This document shows, in pieces, positions 43,602 through 51,938 of a stretch of DNA of 64,000 bases. How positions within the stretch are numbered: the first letter of the stretch is position 1; every line of letters begins with the position of its first letter. The position numbers and the translations under genes are program-made. The stretch comes from UBA4717 sp045536775 (lineage in GTDB: Bacteria > Bacillota > Clostridia > Oscillospirales > CAG-272): assembly GCA_045536775.1 (NCBI GenBank), contig JAZSOD010000085.1:31904-95903 (forward strand). Reading direction: 5' to 3'. The notes under the pieces are model-generated. The model saw nothing but the letters and a program-made list of their open reading frames with translations. It ran no database searches and was not told the origin of the DNA.

Positions 43602-44072
43602 TTATATATCAAACGTCATAAGGACCGCGTCCTCCCGTGGATCACTGTAATAATTCTTTCTTTTACCGTATTCGTAAAATCCCTTTTTTTGATAAAGATA
43701 TTTTGCACCTGAATTGGACTCTCTTACCTCGAGGAAGACCTTTGAGCAATGTTTTGATTTAGCAAGCTCGATAATTTCCCCAACAAGCATATTCCCGATA
43801 TGGTTTCGTCTATACTCGGGTAATACTGCAATATTAGCAATCTCACATTCTCCGTCATCTGCTGTCGGATCTCCGTCTATTACGTAAGCATTGATATAAC
43901 CACATACGACACTATCACATGCCGCGACAAGAGTAACACCGCTCGGAGACGAAATGTGCGATACAAACATAGTCTCTGACCATGGATCTGTGAATGATAC
44001 TTTTTCAATTTCAAGTATGTCAGTAATATCATTTTTATCAGCAGGTCTGACAGTAATTTCGGTATTGTTCAT
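43602..44072 (-). CDS. rimI: Ribosomal-protein-alanine N-acetyltransferase RimI
   Basis: GNAT acetyltransferase. 156 residues. The acetyl-CoA loop is PEYRRNHIGNMLVGEII near 88-104, and EVRESNSGAKYLYQKKGFYEYGKRKNYY near 115-142 is the RimI signature. Coupled to the upstream ywlE-like gene by an ATGA overlap and 13 bases before tsaD. Clostridial RimI proteins sit with the tsa genes; its true substrate here is unproven. Confidence 0.92.
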   Translation of the reverse strand: MNNTEITVRPADKNDITDILEIEKVSFTDPWSETMFVSHISSPSGVTLVAACDSVVCGYINAYVIDGDPTADDGECEIANIAVLPEYRRNHIGNMLVGEIIELAKSKHCSKVFLEVRESNSGAKYLYQKKGFYEYGKRKNYYSDPREDAVLMTFDI

Positions 44073-44551
44073 AAAAGCTCCGCGAAAAACTCTTCTGTAA
44101 CAGCTTTTTTGATTTGTTCAAAACACTCTCGGTAGGTTTCAAGATAACCTCCGAACGGGTCACAAATCTCTGTATCAAGTGCTTTTATCTTACTTGCATA
44201 CTCGGGAAAGGAAAGAATGAGTCTCATTGTATGCGCCTCGGTCATTCCGATTATTGTGTCGGCATTCTCACACATTTCACCGTCTATCTGAACAGACTTC
44301 CTCGAAAAGCCGTCAGATACAAGCCCGTTCTCAAGCAAAACCGTTTTTGCATGTTGCGAAATATTTGCACCGTTGGCAAAAAGCCCTGCGGAGCTTGCAG
44401 TTGAGTTGATGCCGATCTGCTTCGCCAATGAATTATAGATGACTTCTGCCATAGGACTCCTACAGGTGTTTCCCGTACATACAAACAGGACCTTATACTC
44501 GGGCAGCTTGCCGTCCAAGATCAGCTTCTCGGCCGTTTCGGTAGTATTCAT
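44069..44551 (-). CDS. Low-molecular-weight phosphatase, YwlE-like (protein-arginine phosphatase type)
   Basis: 160 residues from ATG at 44551 (GGGGGT five bases upstream; upstream frame overlaps comEB). The catalytic loop is CTGNTCRSP at 25-33. Thr29 at the position that is Ile in tyrosine phosphatases is the residue known to favour phospho-arginine in Bacillus YwlE. The acid Asp is in CDPFGGY near residue 125. No mcsB kinase gene is visible here. Preceded by comEB, overlapping rimI by 4 bases. Confidence 0.85.
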   Translation of the reverse strand: MNTTETAEKLILDGKLPEYKVLFVCTGNTCRSPMAEVIYNSLAKQIGINSTASSAGLFANGANISQHAKTVLLENGLVSDGFSRKSVQIDGEMCENADTIIGMTEAHTMRLILSFPEYASKIKALDTEICDPFGGYLETYRECFEQIKKAVTEEFFAELL

Positions 44552-44564
44552 AAAGACCCCCGAA

Positions 44565-45059
44565 TCAGTATCCGAACTTTCCCGAAAGACTGTCGTCGTC
44601 TTCAATCCAGTCATTGACGTCCACGATTCTGAACTCGTCCTTGGTATCTCTGATAACCACCTTTTCAATACCTGCGTTTATAACCAGCTTCTTACACATC
44701 ATACAAGACGACGTTCCCGGAACGAGACCACCTTCTTTTGCATCTATGCAAGCGAGATAAAGCGTCGAACCAAGCATTTGATCGCGTGGTGCGGCAATAA
44801 TAGCGTTAGCTTCTGCGTGAACAGAGCGGCAAAGCTCGTATCGTTCGCCGCGCGGTATCTTGAGCTCATCTCTCATGCACATACAAAGGTCGCTGCAATT
44901 TTTTCTGCCTCTGGGTGTATTGTTATATCCTGTTGCTATTATGGTATCATTCTTTACAATGATAGAGCCGAATGCTTTTCTGAGGCAAGTACTCCTCTCT
45001 GCAACAGTCTGCGCGATATCAAGATAATAATTGTGCTTACTTACACGATCCTTGTTCAT
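44565..45059 (-). CDS. dCMP deaminase family protein (ComEB-like)
   Basis: Zinc deaminase converting dCMP to dUMP for dTTP synthesis. 164 residues. Zinc ligands His81 (HAEAN, with the proton shuttle Glu83), Cys119 and Cys122 (SSCMMCKK). YNNTPRGRKNC is typical of the family. AGAGGG precedes the ATG. It follows galU by 15 bases in the same operon. Confidence 0.92.
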   Translation of the reverse strand: MNKDRVSKHNYYLDIAQTVAERSTCLRKAFGSIIVKNDTIIATGYNNTPRGRKNCSDLCMCMRDELKIPRGERYELCRSVHAEANAIIAAPRDQMLGSTLYLACIDAKEGGLVPGTSSCMMCKKLVINAGIEKVVIRDTKDEFRIVDVNDWIEDDDSLSGKFGY

Positions 45060-45074
45060 ATATACCCTCTCGTA

Positions 45075-45944
45075 TTACAAATTTTTAACAAAATTAATGA
45101 GAAATTCTTTGAAATCTTCACCGACCTCCGAGCTTAAAACGCCGCGTTTGACGTTTGCCATCAAGAAACCCAGTTTTGCGCCCATATCAAAGCGCTCGCC
45201 CTCAAAATCAACAGCGGTCATACCGCCGGTTCTCGACATTACCCTCATCGCATCGGTAAGCTGAATTTCTCCGCCTGCTCCGGGAGGCGTAACTTCGAGT
45301 ATGTCAAACACCTCGGGAGTGAGCAGGACGCGTCCAAGAATGGATAAGTTAGTAAACTTTTCTTCAAGCTTGGGCTTTTCGATCATATCGGTTACGTTGT
45401 AGTAATTATCGCATAGCAGACTCGCTTTGAGTGAGCAATATTTAACCACAAGCTCGTCACTGACCTCTTTGACGCCAACAGTAGGCTTACCGTACTTTTC
45501 ATACGCTTTTCTGAGCTGTTCGCAAACGGGAGTCTCAGAAAAAATTATATCGTCACCGTAAAGAACGTAAAAAGGATCGTTTCCAACAAACTGCTTGGCT
45601 CTAAGCACCGCGTGACCAAGCCCTTTCGTTTCCTTCTGTCTAAGAAAATACACGTTTGCCATGTCAGCAATGCGTCTGAGCTCAAGCGCCTTTTCTTCCT
45701 TGCCCGATGATGTCAGTTTCTGTTCATATTCAACCGAGTAATCAAAATAATTTTCGATTGCATCCTTTTCTCTGTTGGTAATTATGAGAATATCTGTAAC
45801 TCCCGATCTTACCGCCTCCTCAACAAGATATGATATAGCGGGTCTGTCTACTATCGGAAGCATTTCCTTCGGGACGGCTCTGGCTATCGGGAGCATGCGC
45901 GTACCAAGCCCGGCTGCAGGAATTATAGCTTTGGTTATTTTCAT
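45075..45944 (-). CDS. galU: UTP-glucose-1-phosphate uridylyltransferase
   Basis: Makes UDP-glucose for cell-surface glycans. 289 residues. The nucleotide-binding start AIIPAAGLGTRMLPIARAVPKEMLP is at about 6-30; YGDDIIF near 130 and the ending GxKLGFL are family features. First gene of the long operon galU-comEB-ywlE-rimI-tsaD-rex-dnaD-dnaC-HAD, with GAGGTGC upstream. Divergent from the pseudouridine synthase operon. Confidence 0.96.
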   Translation of the reverse strand: MKITKAIIPAAGLGTRMLPIARAVPKEMLPIVDRPAISYLVEEAVRSGVTDILIITNREKDAIENYFDYSVEYEQKLTSSGKEEKALELRRIADMANVYFLRQKETKGLGHAVLRAKQFVGNDPFYVLYGDDIIFSETPVCEQLRKAYEKYGKPTVGVKEVSDELVVKYCSLKASLLCDNYYNVTDMIEKPKLEEKFTNLSILGRVLLTPEVFDILEVTPPGAGGEIQLTDAMRVMSRTGGMTAVDFEGERFDMGAKLGFLMANVKRGVLSSEVGEDFKEFLINFVKNL

Positions 45945-45978
45945 AGGTTATTGCACCTCATCAACAATTTATTTTATA

Positions 45979-46007
45979 ATTATATATTATTTTATCAAAT
46001 AAATCAA
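45979..46007 (-). promoter_or_regulatory. SigA-type promoter of the galU operon
   Basis: On the minus strand TTGATT (46002-46007), 17-bp spacer, TATAAT (45979-45984). Confidence 0.75.
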
Positions 46008-46077
46008 TAGGTTTTGAACTTTTTACTGTTTTTGTCAAACTTTTTTTGCGTATTTTAATTAAAGTTTTCATTACTTC

Positions 46078-46106
46078 TTGATATTACCATACAAAAGTGA
46101 TATAAT
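46078..46106 (+). promoter_or_regulatory. SigA-type promoter of the pseudouridine synthase-walRK operon
   Basis: TTGATA (46078-46083), 17-bp spacer, TATAAT (46101-46106); GGAGAAGG precedes the ATG at 46136. No other clear promoter or terminator is seen before walI ends at 54301. Confidence 0.75.
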
Positions 46107-46135
46107 ATTTTTGTTTATATTTATGGAGAAGGATT

Positions 46136-47071
46136 ATGCAAATTCAGATAGACGGTTCTTTTGACGGAATAACAGTCAAGGATTTCTTATACAAAAACCT
46201 TTCCTTTTCTTCAAATATGGTTAAGAAGCTGAAAAGTTTGCAGGACGGAATAACTGTAAACGGCTCACATGTAACCGTGAGGTACACACTTTGTACAGGT
46301 GACAACCTCTTTTTAATGACAGATGATTTACACACCCCTGACAACATCAAGCCGGTTAAGCTTCCTCTCGATATCTTATATGAAGACGGTTACTTAATTG
46401 CACTTAACAAGCCCGCAGGGATGCCAACACACCCATCTCACAATCACCACACCGATACACTTGCGAACTCTCTTGCATATTACTACTCACAATCTCACAG
46501 ACCGTTCGTATTTCGAGCTATCAACAGGCTTGATGCAGATACAAGCGGAATAGTTCTTGTTGCTAAAGACAAAAACTCGGCATTCAAGCTTGCAAAATCA
46601 ATGTCCGACGGCAAAATACAGAAGAAATACGTTGCTTTACTTCATGGGTCAATTTCGTTTGAGGGAGAAATCAAGCTGCCCATCAAACGCAGTCAAACCA
46701 GCACAATGCTTCGGGTGGTTGATACAAGTCCCAATTCTGACGCAAAATTTGCTTTGACAAAATATAAGACTATTCACAAGTTCGATGGTTACACTCTTGT
46801 TTCTGCCGCTCCCGTAACAGGTCGCACCCATCAGCTAAGGGTGCATTTTGCTACCGTCGGAAACCCTATTTGTGGGGACGGTCTCTACGGCATCACAAGC
46901 GACGGCTCCGATTTTCCAAGACTTGCCCTCCACGCATATTACCTATCGTTTCCTCATCCGAACGATGGAACCGAGATGACTCTTACAGCACCAATACCTG
47001 ATAACTTGGACGAACGCTTTTGCAATAATGTTATCAACCATATAATCGAAAGGTCACCCGATGACGAATAA
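46136..47071 (+). CDS. RluA family pseudouridine synthase
   Basis: Converts uridines to pseudouridine in rRNA or tRNA. 311 residues: an S4-like N-terminal RNA-binding part (about 10-60), then the catalytic domain with the active Asp in INRLDADTSGIVLVAK near residue 131. Most RluA members have HRLD; Asn replaces His here. KKYVAL and GRTHQLRVHFA are further family motifs. The target base cannot be assigned. Overlaps the next gene by 11 bases. Confidence 0.92.
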   Translation: MQIQIDGSFDGITVKDFLYKNLSFSSNMVKKLKSLQDGITVNGSHVTVRYTLCTGDNLFLMTDDLHTPDNIKPVKLPLDILYEDGYLIALNKPAGMPTHPSHNHHTDTLANSLAYYYSQSHRPFVFRAINRLDADTSGIVLVAKDKNSAFKLAKSMSDGKIQKKYVALLHGSISFEGEIKLPIKRSQTSTMLRVVDTSPNSDAKFALTKYKTIHKFDGYTLVSAAPVTGRTHQLRVHFATVGNPICGDGLYGITSDGSDFPRLALHAYYLSFPHPNDGTEMTLTAPIPDNLDERFCNNVINHIIERSPDDE

Positions 47072-48191
47072 TAATCAAATTCCAACAAAATCAAAACGAA
47101 GAAGTCCTCAGTTACGGTATATTGTTTTAACTGTAATTTTCGCAATATCTCTTGCATTCCATATCATAACGAGATACTCCACAGGTCTTTCCGACGCCTT
47201 TAATTTCGGCTTTTCAAATATTCTTCGAGGATCGCTCGCTATAATAACGTCAATTATTCCGTTTTCTATAGGAGAAACCGTAGTAATTCTTCTGCCCGTA
47301 TTTATGCTCGTACTCGTTGTATCCATTTTTATTAAGCCGATATCAGACGCTGACTTCGGTAAAATTTCGTTTAAGCTTACATCCCTTGTAGTTGCACTTT
47401 ACACTCTTTTCTCTTTTTCTTTGGCACCTGCATACGGTTCTTCAAAAGCCGATGCTTTGTTCGGTGTCAGCGCAGACCCTTTGTCTGCAGAAGAATTAAA
47501 ATCAGCTGCAAAAATACTTGCACACGAAACCAACGCAATAGCAGATGAGATCGCTTTCGACTATGGTTCCTTTTCAAAAATGGGCTACGGTCTCAACGAG
47601 CTTACGGATAAACTGCTTGAAGCCTACGATTCTCTTGAAGAAAATTATTCCTTTATTAACAATTTCAGGTCGCGTCTAAAGCCCATCGCTTTAAGCGAGC
47701 CCATGACATATACTCACATCTCCGGAGTCTACACCTACTATACGGGTGAATCCAACATAAATACTAATTTCCCGGACTACACCATTCCCTTTACTGCTGC
47801 ACACGAAATGGCACACCAAAGGGGATTTGCAAGAGAAAACGAAGCAAACTTCGTTGCTTTCCTCGTTTGTATGGAATCAAATGATCCTTATATCAGATAC
47901 AGCGGTTATCTTAACATGTTCGAGTACGTTGGCGGTCCTCTGTACTCAGCGTCACAAAGTGACTATTTTGAAATACTCCGTTCTCTCGACATAAGAGTCA
48001 AGTGTGAGCTTTCTGAGTACAGTGTTTTTTTTGACAAATACAGAGACAGTACCGCAAGCAAGGTGTCGGGCACAATAAACGATACCTACCTTAAAAGTCA
48101 AGGCGTCGAGGAAGGCGAAAAAAGCTACGGACTCGTCGTTGATCTGGCAGTTAACTATATTCTTGAAAATTTTGATCAAGGAGGTGCTTGA
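47061..48191 (+). CDS. DUF3810 membrane protein with HExxH motif
   Basis: 376 residues of a poorly characterised family. Three predicted transmembrane segments in the first 130 residues, then an extracytoplasmic domain with AAHEMAHQRGF (HEMAH near residues 248-252), the zinc-protease signature, followed by EANFVAFL, where a third ligand Glu is likely. This suggests a membrane metallopeptidase, but no substrate is known. AAAGG precedes the ATG. Coupled to the pseudouridine synthase gene upstream. Confidence 0.8.
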   Translation: MTNNNQIPTKSKRRSPQLRYIVLTVIFAISLAFHIITRYSTGLSDAFNFGFSNILRGSLAIITSIIPFSIGETVVILLPVFMLVLVVSIFIKPISDADFGKISFKLTSLVVALYTLFSFSLAPAYGSSKADALFGVSADPLSAEELKSAAKILAHETNAIADEIAFDYGSFSKMGYGLNELTDKLLEAYDSLEENYSFINNFRSRLKPIALSEPMTYTHISGVYTYYTGESNINTNFPDYTIPFTAAHEMAHQRGFARENEANFVAFLVCMESNDPYIRYSGYLNMFEYVGGPLYSASQSDYFEILRSLDIRVKCELSEYSVFFDKYRDSTASKVSGTINDTYLKSQGVEEGEKSYGLVVDLAVNYILENFDQGGA

Positions 48192-49379
48192 TTGAAGAAC
48201 TTAATAAAGCTAACGTCATTCGCCATATTTTTAGCATTGACCGTCGCTTTGATATACTCTGCCCTAGCTACTCCTCTCGACGAGCCGCTTTTGTTTTACA
48301 ATGATAGTACTTGGGCGCGAGAGGACAGGTCGCCGCTTAAAATCATTGACGGCGTCGAGTACGTACCGCTTACCATATTTGCACAAATGAAAAACACCAA
48401 GGTAAGAGTAAACGAAACACTTAATACCTTCGTGGTTACTCACAGTGCTCTGTATATCTCCATCGACGCAACAACTAACATTGCAACCGACCACTCGGAC
48501 AAGCTATACGCAATAACAACATACAAGCTTGATTACGGCGAAAGATACGTTCCCGCAGAAACAATATGCAGACATGTAGGTTTAGGCTTCGATTCATTTA
48601 TAAACCCCGTTACAGGCGAAACAGCCGTTAGAATCACGGACGGTACAGAGGAGCTATCTTTTGAAAAGCTTTTACAGAAACATAACCCTGATATTTTGAA
48701 TACGGAAGAATCAACCAAACCCGTTACAAGTGAAAAGCCAACCGAGGTAGCAACTGCTCCTGATTCCGAGGATTCACAGAAACTACAAGGTTGGCGAACA
48801 GTATATATAACTTTCACGGATCCCATAAATGCAAACACGGAATCAATACTTGATACTTTGAAAGCATACGGATACAAGGGAACTTTTTTCGTCGATTACA
48901 ACGATATTATTAACAACCCACTTATCATCACAAGAATAATATCCGAAGGTCATCAGGTCGGTATCAAGCCGAGAGCCGCCAAGGCTTACACAGGCATTGA
49001 TGCGCTTATAGAAGAAATCAATCTCATAAACGATATGCTTTACAGAGTTTATAAGATAAATACTCGCACCGTTATGCTGGACGTTATGTATACTTACAAC
49101 TACGATCTTATAAATGCAGTCCGTTCCAACTCTCTTGAAGATGCAGGATATTCGGTATGGAAAGCCAACGCCGAAAGAGCTGACGGTATTTACTATAATG
49201 AAGTAGCTTATGGCAAAATGGTCAGCGTTTTGTGGGAAAACAATACCGTAGTTTACAATTTCGGAAGTAATTATTCCACCAATTACGTTCTGAATTCTAC
49301 ACTTTCTTTTATTTATCGTAACAGGTTCAACTGTGACGTAAGGCTCGCACACCCCGCGTTTACACCACCATTCAGATAG
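48192..49379 (+). CDS. Exported protein: copper-amine-oxidase-like N-domain plus degenerate polysaccharide deacetylase fold
   Basis: 395 residues. Signal peptide or anchor at about 5-27, then a copper-amine-oxidase N-terminal-type domain (about 40-150, VEYVPLTIFAQMK and ERYVPAETICRHVG), a Thr/Ser/Pro linker (about 168-196) and a NodB-like domain from about 200. All catalytic motifs are lost: TFTDPI in place of TFDDGP, and GHQVGIKPRAA in place of GHEIGNHTxSH, while the fold segments GYKGTFFVDYN and TRIISEGHQVG remain. Probably a wall-binding rather than enzymatic protein. Start is TTG directly abutting the upstream TGA, with AAGGAGGT at ideal distance. Confidence 0.8.
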   Translation: MKNLIKLTSFAIFLALTVALIYSALATPLDEPLLFYNDSTWAREDRSPLKIIDGVEYVPLTIFAQMKNTKVRVNETLNTFVVTHSALYISIDATTNIATDHSDKLYAITTYKLDYGERYVPAETICRHVGLGFDSFINPVTGETAVRITDGTEELSFEKLLQKHNPDILNTEESTKPVTSEKPTEVATAPDSEDSQKLQGWRTVYITFTDPINANTESILDTLKAYGYKGTFFVDYNDIINNPLIITRIISEGHQVGIKPRAAKAYTGIDALIEEINLINDMLYRVYKINTRTVMLDVMYTYNYDLINAVRSNSLEDAGYSVWKANAERADGIYYNEVAYGKMVSVLWENNTVVYNFGSNYSTNYVLNSTLSFIYRNRFNCDVRLAHPAFTPPFR

Positions 49380-49399
49380 AACACCGAAAGGAACTAAAA

Positions 49400-50104
49400 A
49401 TGGAAAATAACAAGAAAAGAATACTAATAGTTGAAGACGAAAAGAATATAGCTCTGACCCTTGCCTACAACCTTATGCAAGCAGGCTATGCTTATGACGT
49501 TGCGACCGACGGAGAAGAAGGCCTTAACAAAGCGTTAACCGGGGGCTTTGATCTAATTCTTCTTGATCTGATGCTTCCCAAAATGGACGGCTTTACGGTT
49601 TGCAAAAACGTTCGTCAGAAACTTTCTACTCCTATAATAATACTTACGGCAAGGGTGGATGAGGTCGATAAGATAATGGGACTCGACATCGGCGCTGACG
49701 ATTACGTTACAAAGCCTTTTGCAATCAACGAGCTTCTCTCAAGAATCAGAGCTAACATAAGAAGGAGCTCTAATGAGGTCGTTACAGGGGCGGAATCAGC
49801 GAATGAACATATCGAGATCAGAGGTCTCAAAATCGACACTTCAAGATATTCCGTAACAAGAGACGGAATCCCGATCGACCTCACAAAAAAAGAATACGAG
49901 CTTCTTGTCTTCCTCGTAAAGAACCCCGACGAGGTATATACACGTGAACAGCTTCTCCAAAAGGTATGGGGCTACGACAGCTATTTCGGTGACACTCAAT
50001 CCGTAGACGTTACCGTGAGCCGTTTGCGCTCCAAGCTTGAGGCTAATCCATCAAAGCCCGAATATCTCTTTACCAAACGCGGCGTTGGTTATTATTTCAA
50101 ATAA
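49400..50104 (+). CDS. walR: Response regulator, WalR-like
   Basis: 234 residues: receiver domain with the phosphorylated Asp56 in LILLDLMLPKMDG, conserved Thr and Lys in TAR and DDYVTKPF, then an OmpR/PhoB winged-helix domain (about 130-234, DLTKKEYELLVFLVKNP and VDVTVSRLRSKLE). The downstream histidine kinase plus YycH- and YycI-like genes mark this as the essential cell-wall regulator WalR (YycF). It controls autolysins and wall metabolism in other Bacillota. Confidence 0.9.
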   Translation: MENNKKRILIVEDEKNIALTLAYNLMQAGYAYDVATDGEEGLNKALTGGFDLILLDLMLPKMDGFTVCKNVRQKLSTPIIILTARVDEVDKIMGLDIGADDYVTKPFAINELLSRIRANIRRSSNEVVTGAESANEHIEIRGLKIDTSRYSVTRDGIPIDLTKKEYELLVFLVKNPDEVYTREQLLQKVWGYDSYFGDTQSVDVTVSRLRSKLEANPSKPEYLFTKRGVGYYFK

Positions 50105-50130
50105 GGAGCGAGTATTCGCGTACATTCACT

Positions 50131-51924
50131 ATGAAAACAAGCTTATACACGAAAATTATTCTAATACTCGTTTTGTTCATAGTTATCGTTATGGCATTCA
50201 GCGCCGTTGTTCTGATCAACAGCGTTACTAACTTTTACCAGAGAGACTTCTATGAACAGATGACTTCTGCCATAGGTCCGGAGTCTATACTCAGAGAAGA
50301 CCTTTCCGACTCCTTCGACAGTAAAGACCCCGTTAACAGTATGAAGCTTACACTTGATTCATACAGCGGTGTTTTGGGAATTGACGACTATCGAAACTAT
50401 TTCGTTCTGGACACTCTGGGCGGCTACGTATTTGGTTCGGACGATGAATTAGGCTTATCGCTCGAAAAGACACCGAATCTTCTTTCCGCCTTAAACGGCA
50501 AAGAATCAAACGAAAGAATACAGGACGCAGACTATGCTGACTATACGGTAATAATAAATTCAGGCTCTGATACGTACATCGTATATATAAAGGATTCGAT
50601 GGAAGAAATGAGCGAATTTATGTGGATACTTCTTTCTATTATCATACAGTCAATGCTTTTGAGCCTGATTTTTGCCATAATTCTCTCGTTTTTCCTGTCG
50701 CGTACGATTACCTCCCCCATCAAAAACCTTACAGAAAGTGCTCAAAAGCTCCGAGAGGGCGATTTTACACACGATATTGATATTCGCTCCGATGATGAAA
50801 TAGGTATGCTTTCAGCAACTTTTAATGAAATGAAGGTAGCGCTTAAAAACACTCTCGATTTTGCAGACGGCGAGAGAAACAAACTCGAAACAGTATTTAC
50901 TTATCTCAGAGATGCCGTTATTGCATTTACCGATGACGGACGGGTGCTTCACATAAACAAGTCGGCAATAGAGCTCTTCGGCAAAGCATACAACGAATCC
51001 TTTACCATTAAAAGCTTTATGAAGCTCCTTAAAATCGACAGTTCCGGTTCAACTAAAAAATCTTCGCCGAGCATAGAGCCAATGTCAGAAAGCGACGTTA
51101 TGTTTAACGGACGTGTTCTCGATATTAACTTCGGAACAATACAATATAGCGAAAACAACACAATCCACGATGGATACATTACGGTAATTCACGATATAAC
51201 CGGACGTTATGAGCTTGAAAAATCACGGCGCGAATTCGTCGCAAACGTTTCTCACGAAATGCGCACGCCGCTTACGAGCATCAGGGGTGCCTGTGATACT
51301 ATGCTGCAAAATCCAGATATGCCGGATGAAATGAAGAACGTTTTTCTTAATATGGCTCTTACCGAGTGCGACAGAATGACAAATATAGTATCCGATCTTC
51401 TTACGCTTTCAAGACTTGATAACGATAAGACAAGATGGAAGATCTCAAGCTACAGTATTGCTGACTCACTTGCTCACGTTACAGAAGTTATCAGAGTAGA
51501 CGCGAATGCTCACAAGCATAAGCTATCACTGAGCGTCGCGCCTGATATGCCTAATATAGACGCTGATAAGGAAAGGATCGAGCAGGTACTCATAAACGTT
51601 CTTTCAAATTCGGTAAAATACACTCCCGATGGCGGCACAATAAACGTAAATGCATACGTGCTCGATAAATCAACTATCGAAATCACGGTTAAAGACAACG
51701 GAATAGGTATTCCCAAAGAGGATGCTAAGCGAATATTCGAGCGATTCTACCGAGTAGAAAAATCAAGAACGTCAGAAACCGGCGGTACAGGTCTTGGCCT
51801 TGCTATAGCTAAGGAGATCGTCACTGCACACGGCGGTACAATCGAGATTGAAAGCCAGCTTGGCGAAGGTACCGAAATTATAATACGGTTACCGTTAAAA
51901 ACTTCACTGAAAACAGTAGATTAA
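50131..51924 (+). CDS. walK: Sensor histidine kinase, WalK-like
   Basis: 597 residues: TM1 at about 8-30, extracytoplasmic sensing domain (about 31-165), TM2 at about 168-190, HAMP linker, PAS domain (about 250-360), then HisKA with phospho-accepting His375 in FVANVSHEMRTPLTS, and HATPase_c with NVLSNSVKYTPDGG, DNGIGIP and GGTGLGLAIAKEI. The domain order matches WalK (YycG). No strong ribosome binding site sits close to the ATG; GGAG is about 22 bases upstream, so translation may depend on walR. Confidence 0.9.
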   Translation: MKTSLYTKIILILVLFIVIVMAFSAVVLINSVTNFYQRDFYEQMTSAIGPESILREDLSDSFDSKDPVNSMKLTLDSYSGVLGIDDYRNYFVLDTLGGYVFGSDDELGLSLEKTPNLLSALNGKESNERIQDADYADYTVIINSGSDTYIVYIKDSMEEMSEFMWILLSIIIQSMLLSLIFAIILSFFLSRTITSPIKNLTESAQKLREGDFTHDIDIRSDDEIGMLSATFNEMKVALKNTLDFADGERNKLETVFTYLRDAVIAFTDDGRVLHINKSAIELFGKAYNESFTIKSFMKLLKIDSSGSTKKSSPSIEPMSESDVMFNGRVLDINFGTIQYSENNTIHDGYITVIHDITGRYELEKSRREFVANVSHEMRTPLTSIRGACDTMLQNPDMPDEMKNVFLNMALTECDRMTNIVSDLLTLSRLDNDKTRWKISSYSIADSLAHVTEVIRVDANAHKHKLSLSVAPDMPNIDADKERIEQVLINVLSNSVKYTPDGGTINVNAYVLDKSTIEITVKDNGIGIPKEDAKRIFERFYRVEKSRTSETGGTGLGLAIAKEIVTAHGGTIEIESQLGEGTEIIIRLPLKTSLKTVD

Positions 51925-51938
51925 GAAAGGGTGCGGCA

